From Daphnia carinata (lineage: Eukaryota; Arthropoda; Branchiopoda; Diplostraca; Daphniidae), in NCBI RefSeq assembly GCF_022539665.2, contig NW_026712521.1, forward strand, positions 1 through 64,000: a DNA stretch of 64,000 nucleotides. Direction: 5' to 3'. The translations under genes and the position numbers were made by a program. Shown here piece by piece: positions 35,501 to 46,259 of this stretch. The first letter of the stretch is position 1. Each line of letters opens with the position of its first letter. Below the pieces are notes generated by a model. It was not told where the DNA came from and made no database searches. It saw only the letters and a list, made by a program, of their open reading frames with translations.

Positions 35501-38500
35501 CATTCAAACAGCATCAAATATACGTGTATTCAATGTGAATATAGTGTGATACAGTGAGTTTCAATATCTACATTCAAACAGCATCAAATATACGTGTATT
35601 CAATGTGAATATAGTGTTATAGAATCAGTTTCAATATCTACATTCAAACAGCATCAAATATACGTGTATTCAATGTGAATATAGTGTGATACAGTGAGTT
35701 TCAATATCTACATTCAAACAGCATCAAATATACGTGTATTCAATGTGAATATAGTGTGATACAGTGAGTTTCAATATCTACATTCAAACAGCATCAAATA
35801 TACGTGTATTCAATGTGAATATAGTGTTATAGAATCAGTTTCAATATCTACATTCAAACAGCATCAAATATACGTGTATTCAATGTGAATATAGTGTGAT
35901 ACAGTGAGTTTCAATATCTACATTCAAACAGCATCAAATATACGTGTATTCAATGTGAATATAGTGTGATACAGTGAGTTTCAATATCTACATTCAAACA
36001 GCATCAAATATACGTGTATTCAATGTGAATATAGTGTTATAGAATCAGTTTCAATATCTACATTCAAACAGCATCAAATATACGTGTATTCAATGTGAAT
36101 ATAGTGTGATACAGTGAGTTTCAATATCTACATTCAAACAGCATCAAATATACGTGTATTCAATGTGAATATAGTGTTGATACAGTGAGTTTCAATATCT
36201 ACATTCAAACAGCATCAAATATACGTGTATTCAATGTGAATATAGTGTTATAGAATCAGTTTCAATATCTACATTCAAACAGCATCAAATATACGTGTAT
36301 TCAATGTGAATATAGTGTGATACAGTGAGTTTCAATATCTACATTCAAACAGCATCAAATATACGTGTATTCAATGTGAATATAGTGTGATATAGTGAGT
36401 TTCAATATCTACATTCAAACAGCATCAAATATACGTGTATTCAATGTGAATATAGTGTTATAGAATCAGTTTCAATATCTACATTCAAACAGTATCAAAT
36501 ATACGTGTATTCAATGTGAATATAGTGTGATACAGTGAGTTTCAATATCTACATTCAAACAGTATCAAATATACGTGTATTCAATGTGAATATAGTGTGA
36601 TACAGTAAGTTTCAATATCTACATTCAAACAGCATCAACTATACTTGTATTCAATGTGAATATAGTGTTATACAATCAGTTTCATAATGTACATTCAAAC
36701 AGTATCAAATATACGTGTATTCAATGTGAATATAGTGTGATACAGTGAGTTTCAATGTCTACATTCAAACAACATCAAATATACGTGTATTCAATGTGAA
36801 TATAGTGTGATACAGTAAGTTTCAACAACTACATTGAAACAGCATGAATAATATACAGTGTATTCACATTGCATCAAATATATGTGTATTAGAATATAAT
36901 CAGTTTTTCATATTGAAACAGCATCAAATATACCTGTATTCAATGTGAATATAGTGTGATACAGTGAGTTTCAATATCTACATTCAAACAGCATGAAATA
37001 TACGTGTATTCAATATGAATATAGTGTTATAGAATCAGTTTCATAATGTACATTCAAACAGTATCAAATATACGTGTATTCAATGTGAATATAGTGTGAT
37101 ACAGTGAGTTTCAATATCACATTCAATTCACATCAAATATACGTGTATTCAATGTTTGAACATAGTCATGATACAGTGAGTTTCAATATCTACATTCAAA
37201 CAGCATCAAATATACGTGTATTCAATGTGAATATAGTGTTATAGAATCAGTTTCATAATGTACATTCAAACAGTATCAAATAAACGTGTATTCAATGTGA
37301 ATATAGTGTGATACAGTGAGTTTCAATATCTACATTCAAATAGCACCAAATAAACGTGTATTCAATGTGAATATAGTGTTATACAATCAGTTTCATGATA
37401 TACATTCAAACAGTATCAAATATACGTGTATTCAATGTGAATATAGTGTTATACAGTGAGTTTCAATATCTACATTCAAACAGCATCAAATAAAGGTGTA
37501 TTCAATGTGAATATAGTGTTATAGAATCAGTTTCAATATCTACATTCAAACAGCATCAAACATACGTGTATTCAATTTGAATATAGTGTTATACAATCAG
37601 TTTCATAATGTACATTCAAACAGTATCAAATATACGTGTATTCAATGTTTGAATATATCGAATCTCAGTGTGATCTACATTCAAACAGCATCAAATATAC
37701 GTGTATTCAATGTGAATATAGTGTGATACATTGAGTTTAATATCTGCATTCAAACAGCATCAAATATACGTGTATTCAGTGTGAATATAGTGTGATACAG
37801 TGAGTTTCAATATCTACATTCAAACAGCATCAAATATACGTGTATTCAATGTGAATATAGTGTTATAGAATCAGTTTCTTAATGTACATTCAAACAGTAT
37901 CAAATATACGTGTATTCAATGTGAATATAGTGTTATAGAATCAGTTTCATAATGTACATTCAAACAGTATCAAATAAACGTGTATTCAATGTGAATATAG
38001 TGTGATACAGTGAGTTTCAATATCTACATTCAAACAGCACGAAATAAACCTGTATTCAATGTGAATATAGTGTTATACAATCAGTTTCATGATGTACATT
38101 CAAACAGTATCAAATATACGTGTATTCAATGTGAATATAGTGTGATACAGTAAGTTTCAATCTCTACATTCAAACAGCATCAAATAAACGTGTATTCAAT
38201 GTGAATATAGGGTGATACAGTGAGTTTCAATATCTACATTCAAACAGTATCAAATATACGTGTATTCAATTTGAATATAGTGTGATACAGTGAGTTTAAT
38301 ATCTGCATTCAAACAGCATCAAATATACGTGTATTCAATTTGAATATAGTGTTATAGAATCAGTTTTATGATGTACATTCAAACAGTATCAAATATACGT
38401 GTATTCAATGTGAATATAGTGTGATACAGTGAGTTTCAATATCTACAGTCAAACAGTATCAAATATACGTGTATTCAATGTGAATATAGTGTGATACATT

Positions 38501-39641
38501 GAGTTTAATATCTGCATTCAAACAGCATCAAATATACGTGTATTCAATGTGAATATATTGTGATACAGTGAGTTTCAATATCTACATTCAAACAGCATCA
38601 TTTATACGTGTATTCAATGTGAATATAGTGTGATACAGTAAGTTTCAATATCTACATTCAAACAGCACCAAATAAACGTGTATTAAATGTGAATATAGTG
38701 TGATACAGTGAGTTTCAATATCTACATTCAAACAGCATCAAATATACGTCTATTCAATGTGAATATAGTGTTATAGAATCAGTTTCATGATCTACATTCA
38801 AACAGCATCAAATATACGTGTATTAAATGTGAATATAGTGTGATACAGTGAGTTTCAATATCTTCATTCATACAGCACCAAATAAACGTGTATTAAATGT
38901 GAATATGGTGTGATACAGTGAGTTTCAATATCTACAGTCAAACAGCATCAAATATACGTGTATTTAATTTGAATATAGTGTTATAGAATCAATTTTATTA
39001 TGTACATTCAAACAGTATCAAATATACGTGTATTCAATGTGAATATAGTGTGATACAGTGAGTTTCAATATCTACATTCAAACAGCATCAAATATACGTG
39101 TATGCAATGTGAATATAGTGTGATACAGTGTGTTTCAATATCTACATTCAAACAGCACCAAATAAACGTGTATTCAATGTGAATATAGTGTTATACAATC
39201 AGTTTCATGATGTACATTCAAACAGTATCAAATATACGTGTATTCAATGTGAATATAGTGTGATACAGTGAGTTTCAATATCTACATTCAAACAGCATCA
39301 AATATACGTGTATTCAGTGTGAATATAGTGTGATACAGTGAGTTTCAATATCTACATTCAAACAGTATCAAATATACGTGTATTCAATGTGAATATAGTG
39401 TGATACAGTGAGTTTCAATATCTACATTCAAACAGCATCAAATATACGTGTATTCAATGTGATTATAGTGACAGTATCAAATAAACGTGTATTCAATGTG
39501 AATATAGTGTGATACAGTGAGTTTCAATATCTACATTCAAATAGCACCAAATAAACGTGTATTAAATGTGAATATAGTGTGATACAGTGAGTTTCAATAT
39601 CTACATTCAAACAGCATCAAATATACGTGTATTCAATGTGA

Positions 39642-39649
39642 ATATAGTG
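39642..39649. repeat. Target-site duplication of element D (partner at 46260-46267)
   Basis: ATATAGTG on both sides of element D. It is satellite sequence, so the element landed in the array and the array resumes in phase. Confidence 0.82.
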
Positions 39650-39812
39650 GGAGGTCGGAGAAAAAGGCCCAGACGAAAAAGGCCCAGACGAAAAAGGCCC
39701 GCGAAAAAGGCCCAGACGAAAAAGGCCCATACGAAAAAGGCCCACTTTTTTCCAAATTCAAAAGTGGGCCTTTTTCTCCATTGGACTGGGCCTTTTTCTC
39801 CGCTCAATTTCC
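39650..39812 (+). repeat. Left terminal tandem/inverted repeat of element D
   Basis: Five to six units of GACGAAAAAGGCCC are followed by inverted units (GGGCCTTTTTCTCC), so this end folds on itself as well as on the far end. Reading frames through it (Trp-Ala-Phe-Phe type) are repeat artefacts. Confidence 0.85.
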
Positions 39813-40864
39813 ATTTTCTTACAAACTTTATGTTTGTTTCGAAAATTGTATTTCCCACCTCCTATTCCGTGGAATTTGGAATGTACAAAGGTTGCTGAAA
39901 CCGTGATTTTCTTTAAGGTTTGCAGAGATCAAACAATGTTAGCGTATGTACGTTAGTTAATCTTTGATTATTTATTCGGTTGCAATCTAATTTCGGATTA
40001 TATTAGTATTTATATATTGCTAATATCCCGTTAAATAAAGTTCATTTTTCACAATTTTTGTTTATTGAACTACTATCGGCTTTTTTTAATATAATACAAG
40101 AAATTAATGTTTTTCGCACTTAGCCTTGTTCTGTCCACCCTCTTTGATTATTCCCCCCACCCCCAGTCCATCTCCCTTATAACTTCCCTTTGTCGATACT
40201 TATGCCATAGGTAAAGACCACTGATTCGTTGTGAATAAGGAAACTGAATGAGTTCCGCGGGGCTTTTGTGGTTGCTGGGAACAAAAATATGTTACCACGA
40301 AGACTAGTTTATTATTATTAACATTTGATAAATAATGTTTATAGGAATAATATTACAAACTTAAATTATCGTCTGAGGCAAGGACCAAAACAAAGATTAT
40401 GTAATTCAATATTGATTCTAATACCATTTATTCCTTATACATTTTCAATTCTTTTAACAATTACAAAGAGCCCAATAAATATATTAAAATCATAACCTAC
40501 TGCTATAAATGATTCTGTTCGTTCTTCGTGTCCTGTTTTCACCTTTTGCACATTTTCAAGCAGCTATTAATTACCTAATTACACATCACATAATACATTG
40601 AGATATAAGGAAGCTTTACACTTTACGTTAGCAAAGCTACTAATAATGACAAATCAATTTTCTACCATGACGGACTTTTTTTTAAAATGAGAGTCTGTTA
40701 TTAGTGAAGACACTAAACCTTTTTAAATGAATCTAAGATATTTTTTCTTCAAATTTTCCACGATCATGGAAGGCATGCCAGTGTATTTTTCTATAAAACT
40801 ATCACGACATGGCTGCACATGAAAGAACAAGAGTTTAGCTCATCCATGAGTCAGTATCAGTCTT
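39813..40864. other. Outer left arm of element D, non-coding
   Basis: AT-rich sequence mirrored at about 45053-46097 on the right arm. A pyrimidine-rich patch (CCCCCCACCCCCAG) lies at about 40155. No gene seen. Confidence 0.6.
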
Positions 40865-42787
40865 TCATACGGTAAATTTGCCTTTTTTCTTTAGTTTATT
40901 CACTTTATGTTCTTTCTTTTCAGTTTTATTTTTCTTAATGTTGGCTTTTCTCTTTTTCTGTTTTTATTCCTTTCTCTTTTCCTTTTCTTCGATTCGTTCA
41001 GCGCAATTTATGTTACTTTATGATTTGATCTCGTTCATTAATTGATTTGGCAAGCAATTCCACATAGTCTTTTACCTATTGCAATACAGAAAGGTTAAAA
41101 GTTTTGAAGATCTTACAAATATTTTTGTCAAATTGAAAGTTTACCTGAAAACCTTCAGCTATTTGCAGAGCACCATTTCATGCCTGTTTCTCTTCAATGC
41201 TTCTTGCATTCTCAGCTTCAGCTTGGCCTACCAAGATATTCATTTTTGGTTTAAGTTTTATTTTCTTTCATTTTAATCGTTGCCACTTCTGGATATAAAG
41301 TGGTCTTTTTCAGAATGGGTGAGGAATTAGATAATTCTCCAAAATCAAATTTGCTGGAAACTAGGCAGCCTTCACTGTTAAAAATTGGTGTTGCCAGTGT
41401 ACTTGCTAGTCTTGGTTCAGGAATGTCTGTTTTAACAAACTCTGAAAGACCAGAGGTTGATGACACAGATACTGCCTTGGTGGCTCGAGCATGTTTGGCA
41501 ATTCAGGACCTCTTCTTCTTACTTTTTCTTTTTAATTTCTTCTTCATTCCCTCTAACTTCCGTTTAAATTGGATTTTCGTTGTCTTATCAGACAATTCCA
41601 GCTTTTCCTCTGAAAATCAATGGAATAAACTGGCCGGTCTTCCTTAAATGTAAATGTTAACACATACCTGTTAAGTGTGAGGCGTTCATTCAGTTTATGT
41701 TCTTTCTTCTCAGTTTTCTTTTTCTTAATGTTGGCTTTTCTCGTTTTCTGTTGTTATTCCTTTCTCTTTTCCTATTCTTCGATGCGTTCAGCCAACTTCT
41801 TTTTACTATCTGATTTGATTTCATCTTGTTTCATAATAGATTTAGCAAGCCATTCCACATTGTTTTTTACCTATTGCAATACAGAAAGGTTAAAATTATT
41901 TAAGATCTTACAAATATGTATGTCAAATTGAAAGGTTACCTGAAAACCTTCAGCTCTTTGCAAAGCACCTTTTCATGCCTGTTTCTCTTCAATACTTCTC
42001 ACATTCCAACTTCAGCTTGGCCATCCAAGATTTTCACTTTGGCTTTGAGTTTTTTTTTATCGTTGCTACTTTTCAATCTAAAGTGTTCTTGTTCAGAATG
42101 GGTGAGGGATTAGATAGTTCTCCTAAATCAAATTTGCTAAATACTAGGCAGCCTTCGCTGTTGAAAATTGGTGTTAGCGGTGTACTTGTTGGTCTTGGTT
42201 CAGGAATACCTGTTTTGACAAACTCTGTGGGATCAGAGGTTGATGACACTGATGCTGCCTCGGTGGTTTGTGCAAGTTGGGCAATTCAGGACCACTTCTT
42301 GTTATTTTTCTTTTTTAATTTCTTCTTCTTCAATTTTTCTTACTCCTTTTAAGTTTGGTTTTCATTGTTCTATCAGACAAATCCAGCCTTTTCCCTGAAA
42401 ATAGATGGAATAAGCTGGCCCGTCTTCCTTAAACGTAAAGATTAACACATACCTGTTAAGTGTGAGGTGTTAGCTGCTAGACATTCTTCCTGTTCAACAC
42501 CAACCTTATTGCTATTGAGATCGTCAACTGTAGATACACTTTCAATTGCAATGTTGGTCAATAAGCTAGAAATCATGATTTTTTGGGTCCTCATTTCCTA
42601 TAAATTTTGTTTAGACGACACTTTCAAGTTCTTGTTTTCTCTTTTTCCATTTACAAAAACTGCCTCTCATATTATAACCTTTAAACTTTATTATTATATA
42701 CCTTGATTTCTCAACATTATCACTGATCACTCCATAGATCAAACTATACGAAACAAGTCTATTGTTATTTTCTTCAGGGAACGGCAT
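40865..42787 (-). pseudogene. Coiled-coil gene, left arm of element D
   Basis: The mirror of the right-arm gene. The ATG at 42787 (CAAAATGCCGTT context) starts a short first exon ending at a GT at about 42700. Two tandem modules follow (inner about 41660-42430, outer about 40865-41650), each with a Ser/Thr-rich exon (LASTLATPIFNSEGCLVSSK), a Lys/Glu-rich coiled-coil exon (SIEEKQ, AERIEEKEKR) and 57-70 bp introns that are duplicated with them. About 70 bp of the second exon present on the right arm are missing here. Both modules have TAA where element A has a Gln codon, and further shifts occur, so no complete protein is expected. The family is not recognised. Confidence 0.6.
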
Positions 42788-42844
42788 TTTCAAGTCAAAT
42801 CTAGCGTCAGGACGCCACAAACAATGGCGGACGGTTTTTAACAT

Positions 42845-42987
42845 AAAATTTTAAAAATTTTTAATTCTTTTATTACAAATTCAACAAAATTTAGTTCCTT
42901 TGTACAACAATAATAATGAATTATAATAATAGAACAATAACAAAGGAACTAAATTTTGTTGAATTTAATAAAGATTTAGCTAAAAGT
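42845..42987. other. Centre of the element D palindrome
   Basis: CAACAAAATTTAGTTCCTTTG on the left and its inverse at about 42942-42962 flank a loop of about 40 AT-rich bases. Any divergent promoter for the two outward genes would have to lie here. Confidence 0.7.
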
Positions 42988-43052
42988 TTTAATAACAGCT
43001 TTCCACCGTCCGCCATTGTTTGTGGCGTCCTGACGCTAGATTTGGCTTCAAA

Positions 43053-45052
43053 ATGCCGTTCCATAAAGAAAATAACAATAGACTTATTGTTTCGTATAGT
43101 TTGATCTATGGAGTGATCAGTGATAATGTTGAGAGATCAAGGTAAATAATAATAAAGTTTAAAGGTTATAATATGAGAGGCAGTTTTTGTAAATAGAAAA
43201 AGAGAAAACAAGAACTTGAAAGTGACGTCTAAACAAAATTTGTAGGAAATGAGGACCCTAAAAATCAAGAGCCTTATAAAACGCGAGGGTCCATTGACAT
43301 CGTCGCTCTTAAAAAGCAACTCTCTCCTGAAGAGTTTTTCATTGCTAGCTTATTGACCAACATTCCAACTGAAAGTGTATCTACAGTTGACGATCTCAAT
43401 AGCAATAAGGTTGGTGTTGAACAAGAAGAATGTCTAGCAGCTAACACCTCACACTTAACAGGTATGTGTTAATCTTTACGTTTAAGGAAGACTGGCCAGC
43501 TTATTCCATCTATTTTCAGGGAAAAGGCAGGATTTGTCTAATAGGACAATGAAAACCAAACTTTAAAAAAATTAGAAAAATAGAAGAAGAAGAAATTAAA
43601 AAAGAAAAATAACAAGAAGTGGTCCTGAATTGCTAAACTTGCACAAGCCACCGAGGCAGCATCAGTGTCATCAACCTCTGATCCGACAGAGTTTGTCAAA
43701 ACAGGTATTCCTGAACCAAGACCAACAAGTACACTGCTAACACAAATTTTCAACAGTGAAGGCTGCCTAGTATTCAGCTAATTTGATTTAGGAGAACTAT
43801 CTTATCCCTCACCCATTCTGAACAAGACCACTTTAGATTCAAAAGTGGCAACGATAAAAAAAAAACTCAAAGCCAAAGTGAAAATCTTGGATGGCCAAAC
43901 TGAAGTTGTATGCGAGAAGTATTGAAGAGAAACAGGCATGAAAAGGTGCTCTGCAAAGAGCAGAAGGTTTTCAGGTAAACTTTCAATTTGACAAACATAT
44001 TTTTAAGATTTTAAATAATTTAACCTTTCTGTATTGCAATAGGTGAAAAACAATGTGGAATTGCTTGCTAAATCTATTAAGAAACAAGATGAAATCAAAT
44101 CAAATTGTAAAAGAAGTTGGCTGAACGCATCGAAGAATAGGAAAAGAGAAAGGAATAACAACAGAAAACGAGAAAAGCCAACATTAAGAAAAAGAAAACT
44201 GAAAAGAAAGAACATAAACCGAATGAACACCGCACACTTAACAGGTATGTCTAACATTTACATTTAAGGAAGACCGGCCAGTTTATTCCATTGATTTTCA
44301 GAGAAAAAGCTGGAATTGTCTGATAAGACAACGAAAATCAAACTTTAACGGAAGTTCGAGGGAATGAAGAAGAAATTAAAAAGGAAAAGTAAGAAGAAGA
44401 GGTCCTGAATTGCCAAACATGCTCGAGCCACCAAGGCAGCATCTGTGTCATCAACCTCTGGTCTTTCACAGTTTGTTAAAACAGAAATTCCTGAAGCAAG
44501 ACTAGCAAGTACTCTGCCAACACCGATTTTTAACAGTGGAGGCTGCCTAGTTTCCGGCAAATTTGACTTTGGAGAACTATCTAATTCCTCACCCATTCTG
44601 AATAAGACCACTTTAGATCCAGAAGTGGCAACGATTAAAATGAAAGAAAATAAAACTTAAACCAAAAATGAAAATCTTGGTAGGCCAAGCTGAAGTTGAA
44701 AATGCAAGAAGTATTGAAGAGAAACAGGCACGAAATGGTGCTCTGCAAATAGCTGAAGGTTTTCAGGTAAACTTTCAATTTGACAAAAATATTTGTAAGA
44801 TCTTGAAAACTTTTTAACCTTTCTGTATTGCAATAGGTAAAAGACTATGTGGAATTGCTTGCCAAACCAATTAATGAACGAGATCAAATCAAATCAGAGA
44901 GTAACAAAAATTGCGCTGAACGAATCGAAGAAAAGGAAAAGAGAAGGGAATAACAACAGAAAAGGAGAAAAGCCAACATTAAGAAAAAGAAAACTGAAAA
45001 GAAAGAACATAAAGTGAATAAACTAAAGAAAAAAGGCAAATTTATCGCATGA
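43053..45052 (+). pseudogene. Coiled-coil gene, right arm of element D
   Basis: Exon borders can be drawn with GT-AG introns. The exons are 43053-43141, 43246-43461, 43520-43974, 44043-44244, 44302-44766 and 44837-45052. The introns are 100, 58, 68, 57 and 70 bp. The second exon reads FFIASLLTNIPTESVSTVDD; later parts are Ser/Thr-rich (SSTSGLSQFVKTEIPEARL) and then strongly helical (SIEEKQARNGALQIAEGFQ). The block of two exons plus intron occurs twice in tandem (about 43462-44244 and 44245-45052), an exon-module duplication. TAA codons and shifts interrupt it (for example near 44952, where element A has CAA). Coiled-coil structure is predicted from composition; function is unknown. Confidence 0.62.
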
Positions 45053-46097
45053 AAGACTGATACTGACTGATGGATCAGCTAAACTTGTGTTCTTTCATGT
45101 GCAGCCATGTCGTGATAGTTTTTTAGAAAAATACACTGATATGCCTTCCATGATCGTGGAAAATTTGAAGAAAAAAATCTTAGATTCAATTTAAAAGGTT
45201 TAGTGTCTTCACTAATAAGAGACTCATAAAAAAAAATCCGTCGTAGTAGAAAATTGATTTGTCATTATTAGTAGCTTTGCTAACGTAAAGTGTAAAGCTT
45301 CCTTATATCTCAATGTAGTATGTGATGTGTAATTAGGTAATCAATAGCTGCTTGAAAATGTGCAAAAGGTGAAAACAGGACACGAAGAACGAACAAAATC
45401 ATTTATAGCAGTAGGTTATGATTTTAATATATTTATTGGGCTCTTTGTAATTGTTAAAAGAATGGAAAATGTATAAAGAATAAATAGTATTAGAATCAAT
45501 ATTGAATTACAAGTCTTTGTTTTGGTCCTTGCCTCATACGATAGTTCAAGTTTGTACTATTATTCCTATAAACATTATTTATCAAATGTTAATAATAATA
45601 AACTAGTCTTCGTGGTAACATATTTTTGTTCCCAGCAACCACAAAAGCCCCGCGGAACTCATTCAGTTTCCTTATTCACAACGAATCAGTGGTCTTTACC
45701 TATGGCATAAGTATCGACAAAGGGAAGTTATAAGGGAGATGGACTGGGGGTTGGGGGAATAATCAAAGAGGGTGGACAGAACAAGGCTAAGTGCGAAAAA
45801 CATTAATTTCTTGTATTATATTAAAAAAAGCCGATAGTAGTTCAATAAACAAAAATTGTGAAAAATGAACTTTATTTAACGGGATATTAGCAATATATAA
45901 ATACTAATATAATCCGAAATTAGATTGCAACCGAATAAATAATCAAAGATTAACTAACGTACATACGCTAACATTGTTTGATCTCGGCAAACCTTATAGA
46001 AGGTAACGGTTTCAGCAACCTATGTACATTCCACTTTCCACGGAATAGGAGGTTGGAAATATATTTTGAAAATAAATATAAAGTTTGTGGGAACATG
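45053..46097. other. Outer right arm of element D, non-coding
   Basis: Inverse of 39813-40864 with few differences. No gene seen. Confidence 0.6.
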
Positions 46098-46259
46098 GAA
46101 ATTAAACGGGGAAAAAGGCCCAGTCCAATGGAGAAAAAGGCCCACTTTTGAATTTGGAAAAAAGTGGGCCTTTTTCGTATGGGCCTTTTTCGTCTGGGCC
46201 TTTTTCGCGGGCCTTTTTCGTCTGGGCCTTTTTCGTCTGGGCCTTTTTCTCCGCCAATC
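46098..46259 (-). repeat. Right terminal tandem/inverted repeat of element D
   Basis: The inverse of the left end: two GGAGAAAAAGGCCC-type units, then a run of GGCCTTTTTCGTCTG units, ending CTCCGCCAATC. Confidence 0.85.

Larger units (their letters stand above)
18558..39649. repeat. Main 70-bp satellite array (about 300 copies)
   Basis: Tandem 70-bp units, AT-rich. Typical parts are gtttcaatatctacattc, aaacagcatcaaatatacg and tgtattcaatgtgaatatag. Two main unit types differ at the head: type 1 has GTGATACAGTGAG, type 2 has GTTATAGAATCAG; a minor form has TTATACAATCAG. In the core (about 23000-36500) types 1 and 2 often alternate, a 140-bp higher-order dimer, and units are nearly identical. 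At both edges (18558-22900 and 36500-39649) units are diverged, with base changes, indels and older type-2 tails (TTTCATGATCTACATTC, ACAGTATC). This is the usual picture of a centromeric or pericentromeric satellite with a homogenised core. Short open frames across it are by-products of the repeat. Confidence 0.97.
39650..46259. mobile_element. Element D: giant palindromic foldback element
   Basis: A 6610-bp insertion in satellite with an 8-bp target duplication. Ends read GGAGGTCGGAGAAAAAGG and, inverted, GATTGGCGGAGAAAAAGG. The two halves (39650-42904 and 42942-46259) are inverted copies of each other, almost end to end, around a loop of about 40 bp. For example, the sequence around 39950-40080 returns inverted at 45835-45970. 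Each arm carries a multi-exon coiled-coil gene pointing outward from the centre. The terminal arrays use units of GACGAAAAAGGCCCA, close in design to the GGAGAAATAGGACC units of elements A and C. No transposase was recognised. The arms differ by small indels, for example about 70 bp missing in the left arm near 42580, so the palindrome is not a very recent duplication or an assembly mirror. Confidence 0.87.

Noticed and set aside
18558-39649. CRISPR-like array
   Set aside because: There are no variable spacers: the whole 70-bp unit is repeated, and the setting is eukaryotic.
39607-39858. Trp-Ala-Phe-rich frames at both ends of element D (also 46066-46278)
   Set aside because: They are produced by the tandem units of the terminal repeats, in both directions, with no independent support.
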